Positions 21,665 to 34,091 of a stretch of 64,000 bases of DNA are shown in pieces. The stretch lies in the NCBI GenBank assembly GCA_002803225.1, contig NXFV01001601.1, forward strand, positions 1-64,000, written 5' to 3'. The DNA is from Gamarada debralockiae. Its lineage: Eukaryota > Ascomycota > Leotiomycetes > Helotiales > Hyphodiscaceae. Under the pieces are notes generated by a model. It did no database searches and was not told the origin of the DNA. It was given only the letters and a program-made list of their open reading frames with translations. The first letter of the stretch is position 1. Each line of letters begins with the position of its first letter. The translations under genes and the position numbers were made by a program.

Positions 21665-22269
21665 TAGTTCATGTAAGATCCATAGCTACTTGCACACAAA
21701 TCCGATACCTGGCCCACTCGATTCGGTGAGTTACAGACCCACAGAATCTCAAGTTCAGTGGGGAAAGAGAGACATTCAATCAAGTGTGATATTGGTTGTA
21801 CAACTTGACTTCTACGTAGCCTTAATACCAAGACTACTCTGTCTCTTTAGGCCTAAGTAATAACTTCATAGCCCCTTTAAGGTCAAAACTGTGGGGCCGT
21901 CATCCTCGGGACGTTTCTGCGCCCGAAGACTTCGGCCACACTCTTTAAATTCTTGAGAGGCTGTTTGCGCACCACACGCCAATTGAGCGAAAGGCTGGCG
22001 CAAAAAGCAATTCAAGCCTCTCACATGACCTTCGCCCACATCATTTCGGTTGTCACATGCCAACTTACATCTGACATCGATCGCTGCAACTCGAACTCAG
22101 CTCAATCTCTAACTCCGACTTCAGGCGACTTGGCCAAAGCGACGGCCAGGATATTCTTTTCTTGCCAAGCCGCTTACCTATAAGAACTGTATCTGTACAG
22201 CACCCCTCTGCCATATTCTGCGCGCCCCATACCCAGCATTTTCAACCTCTCGCCTTCACACTTTCTGCC
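21665..22269. other. HET-gene promoter region
   Basis: No gene is supported. An in-frame TTG at 22162 extends the HET frame upstream, but the first ATG is at 22270. Confidence 0.4.
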
Positions 22270-24579
22270 ATGCCCCAACGCGATCTCTCTGGCGAGAGCG
22301 ATTCAGAATTGGCGCCCGAACTTCTTCCAGTATATTGTTATGATCGGATACCAAACAATAAATCCATACGACTGCTTCTACTTCTTCCAGGAGGCAAACG
22401 ACAAAACGAGATTCTATGCGAGTTGATCAGCCTTGATTTGAACTCCCCTGAATTAGACTCCGGTCTTCACGAGTATGAGGCTCTTTCTTGGACTTGGGGA
22501 TCCTCACCATGGACTAGCCACATTCAAATACGACAAGGGAAAAAGTATTTCCAATTGGGAATTCCCGCCAACCTCTTTTCGGCGTTGAAGGCTCTTAGGC
22601 ATCGGAGAGAAATTCGAACGCTTTGGGTAGATGCTATCTGCATCGACCAAAACTCAGCAGAAGAGAAGAATATACAAGTTCCATTGATGTCCGAAATATA
22701 TGGTAGATCGAGAGAAGTCTGCATTTGGCTCGGAGATGCGGATAAGGATAGTAGAATCGCACTAGACTTCGTTAAAGACGACATCTTACGGCTCCAGGGT
22801 TTCGATAACTTGTGCGAGGACCCTGATTCTAGTCCAAAATGGAGAGCCATGCTCAATCTCATGCAGAGACCATGGTTCTCTCGGAGATGGGTAGTTCAAG
22901 AAATAGCTCTTTGCAGCGATGCAACCATGTACTGCGGCTCAGATCGTATTGCGTGGAGAGATTTCGCTGGTGCAGTGCAGCTAGTAGTAGAGGCAGAATC
23001 GACGAGCCACTTGGTATCAAAAGCTCTGAGGAGGGATCCAACAGGCCGTCACCTTCCCGGATGGTTTGAGTACGTGTCATCTCTCGGAGCAAGTCTTCTG
23101 GTAGACGCAACACGGAACATGTTTCGGAGTTCGACAGATATGCACCTCGAACCTCTCCTCAGCATTGAGTATCTCGTCTCTAGTCTGCACGCATTTGATG
23201 TCACAGAGCCCCGAGACGCAATATATGCCTTGCTCGCCTTAGCCAAGGATACGGTGCCAGTCTTTCTACATTCAGACAAAGATGGTGGCTCCCAGAACAT
23301 GTACAATGCAAAGAACTTCCGAGGTATGCTAAGTGCTCCGAATCCCCCCCTCTTCTCCCGGTATAGTTATGAAGTCGATTATACGCAGCCCTATGTTGTT
23401 GTTTGCAAGGAGTTCATTAATTTTTGCATACACACGTCCGATCGGACTCGAGCTTTGGACGTTATATGTAGGCCGTGGGCTCCAGAGCCAAGACCTGGAC
23501 CGATATCTACTGAGGGCAATCCGGAATTGAATATGCCCTCATGGATTCCTTTCTTGTCAGAGGCGGCACATTCGATGTTTATACATCCCAATACTCTGTC
23601 CAAAATGGGCCGAAAGAACGCAGATTCCTTGGTCGGCCTTCCAAATATACGAAGGAATTATAGCGCAGCTGGCACTACAGGTGTCGATCTGTCGACTTTC
23701 AAATTTAAGGGATACAAGTCGCACCACGTTATGCAAGTGTCGGGATTCATCCTTGACACCGTACATAAGACTGAAGTAGCATCGCAGAACGGTTACATCC
23801 CCGATGAATGGATCAAAGCAGGCGGATGGCATAACTTGGAAAAGGAACCGCCCGAGGAGTTCTGGCGCACCTTGGTAGCCGATCGCGGCACTGACGGGGG
23901 CAATGCACCCATTTATGCCTCTCGAGCTTTCCAGCTATCGACTGTAAAAGGGCGCACTGGAGGCTATTTGGATACTACGGAACTCATCAACGAAGGACAA
24001 TCTCTTATCATCTCGGAATTCTTCCGCAGGGTGCAAGCTGTCACGTGGAATAGACGTCTTATGCGGACAAAGTTTGGGAGATTAGGAATTATCCGAAAAG
24101 ACGTTCAGCCAGGTGACATTGTCTGCATTTTGTATGGGTGTAGTGTGCCAGTTGTTCTTCGCCGGCATAAGAAAACCCGTGCCGAAATACGAGAAGACGT
24201 CGCCGCACATTTGCGGTATATGTTGGTGTGTACAGTTTTAATCCAACGACGATGGCGTGCATTCATATCTCGACGAAACAGAGCCCAAGCGTTGAATGGA
24301 GATCATACAGCTTTTCCAGTTAAGTCGAGATCAAGTGGTAGTACAGGCGCTTTTGAACTCGACATGAACGCAACTACCTCACCCGATACTGTTACATCCG
24401 AAACTGTCTTGAGAGCAGCGCTTGTGCCTAAGGACCAGCAATGGCATTCACAATACAGGAATGACTCGTATTTCTACGAATTTCTTGGCGAATGCTATGT
24501 TCATGGAATGATGGATGGAGAGGCCATCCGACTCCAACATCGGGAGGAGTTGCCGTGTCAATCTTTTGAGTTAATTTGA
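22270..24579 (+). CDS. HET-domain protein (heterokaryon incompatibility)
   Basis: An intronless frame of 769 residues from the ATG at 22270. The N-terminal half is a HET domain: YEALSWTWGS (about 75-84), LWVDAICIDQNSAEEKNIQV (about 119-138), IYGRSREVCIWLG and WFSRRWVVQEIAL (about 200-212). The mid-region motif AFDVTEPRDAIYALLALAKD is the usual follow-on of this family. Near residue 655 is an IQ-like stretch (VLIQRRWRAFISRRNR) that could bind a calmodulin-type protein; this is unusual in HET proteins and is inference. HET proteins trigger cell death after non-self recognition at hyphal fusion. There is no adjacent partner gene, although an NLR lies 22 kb away. Confidence 0.9.
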   Translation: MPQRDLSGESDSELAPELLPVYCYDRIPNNKSIRLLLLLPGGKRQNEILCELISLDLNSPELDSGLHEYEALSWTWGSSPWTSHIQIRQGKKYFQLGIPANLFSALKALRHRREIRTLWVDAICIDQNSAEEKNIQVPLMSEIYGRSREVCIWLGDADKDSRIALDFVKDDILRLQGFDNLCEDPDSSPKWRAMLNLMQRPWFSRRWVVQEIALCSDATMYCGSDRIAWRDFAGAVQLVVEAESTSHLVSKALRRDPTGRHLPGWFEYVSSLGASLLVDATRNMFRSSTDMHLEPLLSIEYLVSSLHAFDVTEPRDAIYALLALAKDTVPVFLHSDKDGGSQNMYNAKNFRGMLSAPNPPLFSRYSYEVDYTQPYVVVCKEFINFCIHTSDRTRALDVICRPWAPEPRPGPISTEGNPELNMPSWIPFLSEAAHSMFIHPNTLSKMGRKNADSLVGLPNIRRNYSAAGTTGVDLSTFKFKGYKSHHVMQVSGFILDTVHKTEVASQNGYIPDEWIKAGGWHNLEKEPPEEFWRTLVADRGTDGGNAPIYASRAFQLSTVKGRTGGYLDTTELINEGQSLIISEFFRRVQAVTWNRRLMRTKFGRLGIIRKDVQPGDIVCILYGCSVPVVLRRHKKTRAEIREDVAAHLRYMLVCTVLIQRRWRAFISRRNRAQALNGDHTAFPVKSRSSGSTGAFELDMNATTSPDTVTSETVLRAALVPKDQQWHSQYRNDSYFYEFLGECYVHGMMDGEAIRLQHREELPCQSFELI

Positions 24580-25520
24580 GAATTTGTAATTTCCTCGGAT
24601 AGTATGTGAGCATAGGGAAGTAGAACTGTTCACTTCTGGTAAGCAAACAGAAAAACTTCTTTATTGAGGTATGATGACCTATTAATTGTCGGCTCTGCCA
24701 CTGTCTCCGCCAGAAACGTAAAATCAGGAAACGTGATGTCCCTATGAAAGGGAGGACTAGTCGCTGAAAAGTGAAGTACAAATAACCATAGTCTCGGCAG
24801 TTGGCTTTCTAAGCAAAAAGTATGCACCTCTTTCAATTCGGGGATAAATCCGTACCCGTGCCTTCATAAGCGAGGATACTGCTCTTCATCGCACCTTGCG
24901 ACCGACTTTTGGGTCGTAACCCCACATGGATTTACATCGACATGCACGTTCTTCTCTTGAAGTCTAAAAACATCCTCCAGGCTCAAAACCATCAAAGCCA
25001 GAACGTGCTTGTCTTAATATATAGCACATATACCCCGCGTCCGCATTCGCAATATCAATCTCTTGGCCCGTCTTGGCAGGAACACGGACTTCCTCACTGG
25101 AACATTTCTCCGCGTCTAGAATCCTGTTCTAGAAGCTGCACCGAAACTTCGCTTTGGTATTGCGTAAATGCAAACCAATTGTGAGAAAGACTTGTTGCAC
25201 GAGCGCATTCATGACCTTGAGTCCCGGACAAGAGTCGGTTGCGGCCGTGCGGGGTGAGGACTTCAGCGAATTGATGATGGCGAGGTTTTCCAAAACCCCA
25301 TTTAGAGGCAGGATATCGGCTGCGATCACAATTGGAAATCAGGAACGTGGATGTCACCTGGTGGTGGTCATGACCGACTTCTTCGCCGTCATTTCCGAAG
25401 AAACTGTCTCTTCCCTCCACTCTTCCATGGCGTTGATATAAGAGTTGGGATCCTCTCGTTCCTGAAATCTAGCGAGCACCCAAAGCCAATAATTGATCAA
25501 CTGCTCAACTTCTGATCGAT
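24580..25520. other. Gene-free stretch, 0.9 kb
   Basis: Short frames on both strands lack family motifs. The last part is the leader of the secreted nuclease/phosphatase gene. Confidence 0.4.
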
Positions 25521-26932
25521 ATGGTTGCTCGTGCTCTCAGCCTCGCGGCTCTTGCCTCGTCCGTTGCTGCAGCCGCTACAAGCGGGGACTTCAATGTCTT
25601 ATCCTTCAATGTCGCCGGTCTACCTTCGATATTGAACGACAACAGCGTTCCTGGAGACAAGGCGACGAATGCCGGTACCATAGGCACGCGCTTTACGGAA
25701 TATGATTATGATGTTATCCACGTTCAGGAAGACTTTGCGTATCACGCAGTGAGTGCAAATCCTCTTAGTGCAGGGAAAATCAGCTGACCTGGCCCTACCA
25801 AGTATATATATGCTACGGATGACCATCCTTACCGCACTGCAACCTCTGGTACTGCAGGAATCGGCAGCGGATTGAATACACTCGCCAACTTTGACTGGAT
25901 CGACTTCACGCGAGTGAAGTGGGCGACTTGTTCCGATGCCTCAGGTGCAGATTGCCTAACTCCCAAAGGATTCACTTTCATGCGTGTGATCGTTTCAGAT
26001 GGAGTGTATATTGACTTCTATAACCTCCATGCGGACGCTGGGTCAGTCACGTATTTAAAATCCTGACGTCCAAACCCTGCTAATTTCTGTCTAGAACCGA
26101 ATCCGGCGATGAAGTCGCCCGCGCAGCCAACCTCCAGCAAGTCGCTGACTACATCGATACCTGGTCGATTGGAAACTCAGTCGTAGTATTCGGAGACACC
26201 AACTCCCGCTACACTCGTGCTGATGACGGTATCACTGTCTTCGAGACCCAGAACGGCTTGACAGACGCCTGGGTCCAGCTGGAGAATGGAGGTGTCAACC
26301 CTACCGTTGAAACCATTTGTGATAACCCGTCTTTGATTAATACTTGCGAGACCGTGGACAAGGTCTTGTACCGTGGCTCCAAACAACTTACTCTCGAGGC
26401 GACGTATTTTAATTATGAGTCGAGCAAGTTTTTGCAGTCTGATGGATCCATTTTGAGTGATCACAACCCCATCACCGTCAACTTTACCTGGACTGTGAGC
26501 AACTCGCTCCGACAATCGGGATACTGGGGTGGTCCTCACGGAACCTGGTTCAATGACTTAAACTCCATTCCCTTGAGCCCCAAGGCCTCGATCCTGACAT
26601 TCCGCGGCGGATCACGCCTTGATTCCGTTGGACTGACATTGACTGACGGAACAACCTTCACGCACGGAGGAACCGGCGGGACCGCAACGACACTCACGCT
26701 TGGGAGCAGAGAATATTGGACTCAGGCAGAGCTGTGTCAGGGACAGAAGAGTGGTGAGACTAGGAATTTCTACATTCTTGCTACTACAAGCACAGGGAGA
26801 ACGCTTGCCTCCGGCACAAGTACGAGTGATTGTGCGACTTTCTCTGCCCCTAGTGGATGGCAGATTGTAGGATTTAATGGGCAGGATGGTGATGAGATGG
26901 ACCAGCTAGCGTTCATTTATGCGCCACAGTAA
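25521..26932 (+). CDS. Secreted EEP-family phosphodiesterase with jacalin-like lectin domain
   Basis: Three exons, 25521-25748, 25803-26041 and 26095-26932, give 434 residues. A signal peptide (residues 1-18, ending SVAAA) precedes an endonuclease/exonuclease/phosphatase domain. Its catalytic motifs are in order: NVLSFNVAGLP, DVIHVQEDF, FYNLHADAG, VVVFGDTNS and SDHNPI. From about residue 300 a beta-rich domain begins with GYWGGPHGTWFND and ends in GWQIVGFNGQDGDEMDQLAF, a jacalin-like lectin fold. The enzyme domain could cut phosphodiesters such as sphingomyelin, inositol phosphates or nucleic acid; the lectin domain would target it to glycans. Substrate cannot be told from sequence. Confidence 0.85.
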
Positions 26933-28880
26933 CCACTGGACTTCGTGTGGATGGTAAGATAATGTGGTGGATGAGACACGGCAAAATGAGGAATCATGAC
27001 ATACGGACTGGGCAGGCGGTCGGCGGAAATGGTGAGGATGAACTTCTTCGCAGGCAAACACTTTCTTTTCTTTGTAAATAATTCTAGGAGATAAAATAAT
27101 GTGGCGTTCAATTCAAAGAATTTGTACTGTCAAGTGAGGCACTTCCATTGTGAATAGCAGGCTATAAACTTGTGATAGGGATAAGCAGTTCCAAAATAGA
27201 GTTGAAGATGAGAAATTAGGGGGTCGACACGCTAAAAATTAGCATCAACTTCTAATTTCACGCGACCGCGACACAACTTCGTCGATAAACCTAAAGCGAC
27301 AATTCACACCATACTTATGAACGCAACCGCGAGAGGACTTAGGGAAAGAACCTGAGGTAGAATTGGTAGTGTTGATGATATTCGCAGGCCTAGGAAAGAG
27401 AGCAGATTGCTGATGATGCTAGGTACTTTGCAGGAAGGACCGCGAAGTGCCCACCTCGAATCCGAGCCCACTGGAATCGATCAACTCGCTGAGAAATAAC
27501 CTGTTTCGACAGCACAAAACTCACAGACATTGCGTTTCACCACTCCCGGCCGACTAATGGGTTCTCGATTTGCATCAACGAGATTACATCGGCAAATGAA
27601 CAAGACCTGAAGCCTTGAATGCTTACGGAGGTACATGTGTCCCGGATTGGCAGGGGTAACGCACACATATCTAGATGATTGAGTAGTGGAGAAGATTGGC
27701 TGACGAACACGGGAATGGCAGGCTTCGACGAGACGTTACTGTATGACTGGACTGGATCGAGTCGCGACAATACACCAGCTGTCGGCTTTGTATCGCAAAG
27801 CGTAAACTATTCCGACGTCAACGCTTCATGGCGTAGTCGTTGTTTGAAACGGCCAATCATGTGTTGAGCTTCAAGCGAACAGCGACAAAACTGCTACGCC
27901 TTCAGCGGGATGCACAGCACAAAAAGAGGTGTCGTGGAAGCCCTTTAATCTCACACCCACCTCTTCCGTTCAAGTCACCGAGGGGGAGGGAAATGGGACG
28001 GGGTGGCAAGCAGGGGTCTGAAGACTCGTTCTTCTTATCCCACAATTTCCCCCGGAGTTGAAATCGGCTTGATTGCTTGGACACGTAATTCGCAAGGATA
28101 AAGGTCGATATACCCCTGGTCGAGTTTTCCTGCAACAGCACCCAGAAAGCTTTCTAGCGTCGCACTGAGGTCGCTTATCTCGAGATCACAATCTATGATT
28201 TTGATCGAAATTGATTCTAATCTGGTAGAACTCCCAGCCTAAGTCTTTTCTGGGAGAAAACGAACCAGTTGTTGTCTTTTTCGTATTTCACCCGTGATTT
28301 CATCTTGCTCTGATTGGCCGAGACTCCCTCGCTCTCCTCCCTTCCTTCCTTACAGGATCTGCTTTGTCCAAACGGAGGTACCCGCCTTTTCTGCGCCGCA
28401 CTTCCATAGAGTATTTGCTCTGCATATTCTCAATGTCAGGGTCGTTAGATGCAATATAATGTTAATCATCAGATAATGCACTATGCAAGGTATTCGCAAC
28501 CTGATTCGCCACTTCATCTACTGCACCCTTGCGGGGGCTTGTGCTCGGACGTTGCCATCCAGCCTTCAAGCGAAGGGTATACTCGCTCGGTACGACCCTT
28601 TCGCTTTCAATAGGTTCCCCTGATATCTTCACTCGTTGTTCGGTAAAGATTCTGGACAAGAGATGGCCGGACGAAGCAGCCTTCCGTCCTTCCCGACCCT
28701 GAATACTGCATATGCAGGCACATGCTCATACCATCTCAACCGAAGTTCGAGAAGTTCAGTGCGAGTGCGGCTGGATCTCGCCTTTACTTTGTATGAATTC
28801 TACGCAATGCTCAGCATCGAGAATTGAATGTAGGTCCTCTGCTTTACATTCTTGACCCCGTCACCAAAGCGATTCTAGGA
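26933..28880. other. Gene-free stretch, 1.9 kb
   Basis: Several short frames on both strands, none with a recognisable domain. A minus-strand frame at 28462-28659 has coding-like composition (SRIFTEQRVKISGEP) but no partner exons. It may be a fragment. Confidence 0.35.
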
Positions 28881-30324
28881 ATGTCAGATCCTTCATCTGT
28901 TGGACCCGATGTGAACATCGGTGAGTTGCTGAATCTCCTACTTGATTGTCCTTTCTAACTCCTATAGGCGGCTCAGCGTTAGCTGTTATATGGACTTTGA
29001 TCGGTCTTGCGATCATCGTCGTAAGTGCAAGACTATGGACTCAAGCACGCATTACGTATCAGTTGGGATTAAGTGATGCATTGATGGCTCTCTCCCTCGT
29101 AAGTGCAGCATCCGTCTGCTTACCACCTCTCTAATCATGTAAGGCAACAATTGTTTCCATGGGATCGTTGATCACAGTGCAATATCATTATGGGTGGGGC
29201 CGGCACTACATCTACATTGAACCACATGCCAGAATGGAGGCTCTGAGATTCAATGCTATCGGCCAATCCTTCGGTACGTGGAAGCCTTTGTGCCGGTTGT
29301 CAAACATTTCGCCTTGCTGACACTCTTGGGCCAGGTGTAATGGGATCAACATGGGGACGACTGTCTTTCATTCTCTTGATGCTCCAACTCTTTGGTACAA
29401 ACAAATGGCGGCGAGTGGCCTTGTGGAGCCTCTTCGCAGTTCAAATAATTTTTAATGGGATTGTTGTCGTTTGTCTCTACGTGCAATGCAAAGACATACG
29501 CTCCCTCTGGGATTTTTCATTTCCCTCAACTTGCTGGAATGCCAATGTGCAAACCGTAAGTCCTTCTCATCTATCAAAACAAATTTTTCCTCTGACTCGG
29601 CAGTACCTTGGTTACGCTCACACGGCTTTCAACGGAGCGACCGATCTGTTTTTGACAATTTTGCCTGCAACAATATTATGGAATCTGCAAATGAAGAGGA
29701 CTCTAAAGCTTGGATTGTGTGCATTGCTGGGTCTGAGTCTTTTGTAGGTTCACTTGCTCGCAACAAGGGTCGATTGCAAAGAACTGACTTGGATAGTGCG
29801 TTTGTCGCAGTGATCATGAAGATTATCAAGCTTCGAGCCTTGTCGGAGAGAGGAGATTACACATGTAGGTATCGATCTTCAACCATGCGACTCAATCGCT
29901 CACATGAATTGCAGATAATACAGTACAAATGTTCATCTGGGTCATGTACGTCCCTAACCTGTTCCTCAATCTTCCCATTCATTTCACTGACAATCTTCCC
30001 AGAACCGAGGGCTGTCTTGTCGATATTGCAGCATCAGTCCCGCTCATTCGTCCTCTCTTCACGCGAGCAAGCTTCAACAGCAGCACGAGTAATACATATG
30101 AGATGAGGAATTTTAGCGGACAGAAAGGGGTATCAAGTAGGAGAGCGTTCACCAGCCGCGGCGCGAGCGGAACCGTGAAATTGAGCGATGCCGGGAGTGA
30201 AGAGGATATCCTGCCTATGCATGGGACCGATGGAGCAATCGTGAAGCAGACTTCGTATGCTGTCGAGTACGATGTGGAGAAGCAACAGAGGAGCCTTGTT
30301 GGCGTGAGGCTGTACGGGAGCTGA
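28881..30324 (+). CDS. PTH11-like seven-helix membrane protein (rhodopsin-like fungal family)
   Basis: Eight exons, 28881-28920, 28968-29098, 29144-29273, 29335-29555, 29604-29743, 29797-29864, 29915-29945 and 30003-30324, encode 360 residues with every junction in frame. Seven membrane helices run from ALAVIWTLIGLAIIVVSARL to the VMKIIKLRAL/TYNTVQMFIW region. Family landmarks are the YHYGWGRH loop, CWNANVQT and the DLFLTILPATILWNLQMKR helix. The C-terminal tail (about residues 275-360) is cytosolic and Ser-rich. Relatives of this family include surface-sensing receptors of plant pathogens, but most are uncharacterised. It could equally be a non-signalling family member. Confidence 0.85.
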
Positions 30325-30564
30325 CTTGGATAATTGGGATGGTTGTGGATGGCAGCATACTTGTAGGTGGAGCTCAAGTACCACTTGTGTAACGATTAAG
30401 GTTATACGGATGAATGGGTCATCGAGTCATTTGGGCAAATTAGGGTATCAATCAAGGGGTGTGAGAGCACGTTTTCAGGTTTCTCCCTTCACATATTTTC
30501 CGGCATTATAATTCTATTTAGCTCGAAATCCAACTTTGACCATTCGACGCAAAACCAAAATGCG

Positions 30565-31679
30565 CTAAAAACCAGTTGTATCAATGTACGCAACCTTTCC
30601 AGCAACAACAACTGTTCCATTAATCGGAAGCGCAAGTCCTATTTCAATATTAGCATCATCATCTCGAGTCCGAAGAATTTGTACTCACCTCCACTGGTTG
30701 TCAAATACAAACGATTTGAATCTGAAGCCAACCTCCCAAATTTCCCCGCCGTAACACCAGCCAAAATCGTTGAAATCGGACTTCCAGCAACAACCTCCGC
30801 CGTGCTTGATCCCGAAAGCAACACACTCAACTCATCATCTTGATTCTGCGCAATGAACGCCGTTCCATCAGCCTTAAAAATGAAATCATCAGCTTTCGGA
30901 ACATTCGCAGTCACGACAGACGAAGTTCCAACTGGTGTTCCTGCTGCAGTGATTTCAATCTTGTTGAGACTTCCGACTGCAGTGTTCGTCCAGTACAGAT
31001 AGTAATCTCTGATCTTGATACCATTGACTCCTAGGTTTGTTGATGCATTGGCCGGGAATTTCATCTTGGGGTCGTTGATTGCGATGCTGTATGCGCCAGT
31101 GAGGACGTTGACTTTGTAGACCCATCCATTGTACACGTCCCCCGTGAAAATATGCTCCTCGTCTAGCGTGGTCATTCCGTTAAGGAAGTCCGCGCTGGTG
31201 ATATCAGCGATTTTGGACACCGTCGCATTTTTTGTGACCACGCCGGCTGAGGTGGCTTGGAAGGTATTCATATCGACCTTGTAAACCGCTGGGATTCCGC
31301 TCGTTTTTACGAAGCTGCCATTGACGGGTGCGGCAAGATTGATGGCAAAGACATCCGGAGTGGTTTCTGAGATACCGAGGGCGCCCATGTAGTAGGACGC
31401 GTTCCATGTTGCGATGAGGATGGGCGCTAGTTCCCCCGTGGGGTCAACTTGATAGAGTTCTGGTGTATCCAGCCGTGAGACGAGGATTTGACCGTTTGCT
31501 CGGATGGCGAGGTTTTCACACCAACTTGGAAAGTCGAATTCCCAGACTGTGTTTACTGTCAATGGAAGAGAGGGAGTTCTCTTTTCTAGAGAAGAGGCCA
31601 CTGGGCTCGAATTGGCAACAGAGATTGAGCTGAGGACTGATAACGCCTTGACGGCCCAAGCGAACGAAGAGAAATGCAT
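30565..31679 (-). CDS. Secreted SMP-30/gluconolactonase-like six-bladed propeller protein
   Basis: Two exons (31679-30689 and 30638-30565) with a 50-bp GTGAGT...TAG intron give 354 residues. I chose the second Met (31679) because it opens a clean signal peptide. The ATG at 31730 adds 17 residues before it. A Kex2-type SLEKR site follows at about residue 34. The body is beta-propeller: NLAIRANGQILVSRLDTPEL, NGMTTLDEEHIFTGDVYNGW, NGIKIRDYYLYWTNTA and DDFIFKADGTAFIAQN blades. Relatives are metal-dependent lactonases, but fungal secreted members are uncharacterised. Several N-glycosylation sequons (NAS, NGS, NAT) fit secretion. Confidence 0.82.
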
Positions 31680-32639
31680 CTTGAGAAATTGACAGAAAGA
31701 TGCAGAAGAGTGAAGAAATGAAGGAAACATCTGAAGCTTTTCAGGATGCTTGGCATAAATACCAGGCTCATCTCACAGTTAATTGCTAAACTTGGACGAC
31801 ATGTTGGTGGTAAAAGCGGCTCAATCTCCGATGCGTGATGGAAATACTCAGGGGGGAAGTCCACTTTCAATATTGCGCACCCCTGGCGGGGCTTGCACCG
31901 ACTGCGGTTCGATGCTTCCGGATATCGATGAGATGCAGCGCAGGTCCCAAAGCTCTCCGTGCCTTCAGATCCTTTTTGACCAAGCTTTCAATGCTTGAAA
32001 GTCCCAATCGATAATCAATGCCAAATCACTCGGGTACGTAACGATGTGGTAGAAGCTTAATGCGAACAGAGTGAATGGGGAAGGTTTTATTGTATTATTC
32101 GGCTGATGGAGGATCAGGCTGCGGGGGTTTGTCTGTGCCTGATGCCTTCCTTGTGTTGCCCGGGCCCCCTACTCTGTATTTGTTCCGTTACGGATAAACA
32201 GCCGCCGAACCCGAAAGTCCGAAAGGCAAATATTAATTGGCTGACACGCGGCCCATTTACCATTGAACTGGTTCGCCCTGGTCGTCCAACTCGACACCTT
32301 CCACTTCGAATGGCACTTATGGTCCAATCGCAACATCGTTAGCTCACATGCCTCGAATCACTGAATTGAGTATACTGTACCATTGCGTTGCCCAATGTTC
32401 CGAGGAAGCTTCCTCGAAAATGAGGGGTTATATATACCCCGCCATGTCACGTGTAGTTCCAGAAGCTCCCTGGGCCAAGGCCATAGGCGGTGCAGAAAAC
32501 CGCTCTCTTTTCATCTAGTTTTGGAAACTTCTAAACATGTGCCATTCCAATTCCAGTGAATGAGCACTCTTCATACACCTTCTGCCCTTCCCATCCATTC
32601 CGCAGCGATAAATAGTTCCACCGAGGTCATTGAGGGAGA
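31680..32639. other. Intergenic, 1 kb
   Basis: Promoter of the propeller gene and unassigned sequence. A plus-strand frame at 32106-32342 has no homology. Confidence 0.35.
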
Positions 32640-34091
32640 TGTGCTTGCTGACCTGATCCAACTTGAGACCAATGGCCTCATGAAACTGTCTATCAGAATA
32701 TCGTATTTTCGGATTCTTCTCCCTTCCTTCAACCCCTTGATCTCTCCCAGTTTAATGGAGTTCAAACTGGAAACTTCTCTTGCACTAACTCCTTCGTCAC
32801 ATACCCGGTGGCAAACATCCAGTCCTTCGATGGTTTGGAAATTACGTATTGTACCTTAAAGTTATTTGGATACTTCTTAGCGAAGCCGTCGAGTTGGTCG
32901 CGAAGTATGATGTCAGACTCGATGTTGTTGCCATAAAGGACGGTGAAGTGAATTGTGTCTGTAGGATCTTCGCAGATTGCTCGAATTAACTAAGATTATT
33001 AGCAGATAAGGCATTTTTACCATTGAAGAATGAAGACAAAAGCTTACCTGATACTCGGCGTGATGGCAGTACCCCTTACCACCATGCCAATCCCTTCACC
33101 ATTCCCTTCCTATATCTCATCCCCCATTCGGGCCGCGAATCTCGACTTGATCTCCAACATTTAGGTTTTGTAAATATTTTCCAGTCAATTCGCTGTCTGG
33201 GTACATCTTGATAACTAAACGCAGCTCCCCGAGATCTGAGTTATTCGAAACAGGCGTGTACGATCTGCTGGTTGGCTTGCCATCAATTTCTGTGCGGATG
33301 TTGATGTTTTAGCCAATGGGGAGAGACCGAAGGTCGTTTTCTCAGTAGGCAGTTTGAAGCAAAAGCGGTAAGTGTTAGAATACAATTTGTCCTTTCGGAC
33401 CAGAGGTAACTTTTGGTACTCCTCCGATTTGAGGTATCCCTTGACTTTTGTGATTGGTTCTGCAATGTGAACCTTTGGCGTGAAGTGTGCGGGGTAAGAA
33501 TATGGATTTTGTTGCCCCTCACAGCGCCTTCTCAAGATATAGTCCGCCGGCTGTGACTATCGAAAGTGTCGCGAGGGACGACAACGTGACACCTCTCCAG
33601 AAACTCCATGCTCATGATGCAGCCAACCAATTCCGGGAACACAAGAATATGTTTCGTATCCCAAGAACGCTGCAGCGCCCACAACAACAGCTTGTAAAGC
33701 AATGCGGCCAGCGGTAATAGATCGATGCTCCGTATTGAAGTCGTTGTGCTGGGGTTTATGTCTGTGTTGAGTTTTGGCATTGACAATGAGCCTTCATCTT
33801 CATCTTCGTCTGATGCTCCTCAATCCTGCCAATCAGGAAGCCTTCCATTACTTCTCGTGGGTCTGCTGAATGTCCGACATCTTCGAATGCAACTGTTGAG
33901 ACTTCGCCTGCTACTTTGACAAGTGCGTCGGCTCCTCCTAGGTCGTCCTCGAGGTATTTCGTGACATCGTAAACTAAAATCTATGAGTAAATGCAGATCA
34001 ACTAGGAGAGAATAGGGAGGCTACCATTATGGTGAACTACAATCCAAAGATCGTTTTCCTATCTGAGAGAGATCTTCTTGACTTCACCCAT
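32640..34091 (-). pseudogene. Cytochrome b5 - NADH-cytochrome b5 reductase fusion, decayed
   Basis: Reading leftwards, MGEVKKISLR is followed at once by TAG, then ENDLWIVVHHNG. Across a possible intron comes YDVTKYLEDDLGGADALVKV with AFEDVGHSADPREVMEGFL, a cytochrome b5 domain. In it the usual HPGG haem ligand is DLGG, so His is lost; the second ligand GHS remains. A linker segment follows. Then come the reductase parts in shifting frames: KGYLKSEEYQKLPLVRKDKL, YRFCFKLPTEKTTFGL, LYGNNIESDIILRDQLDGF and KKYPNNFKVQYVISKPSKDW. The intact protein would pass electrons from NADH through FAD to haem. Multiple breaks and the lost His show it is inactive. Confidence 0.7.
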
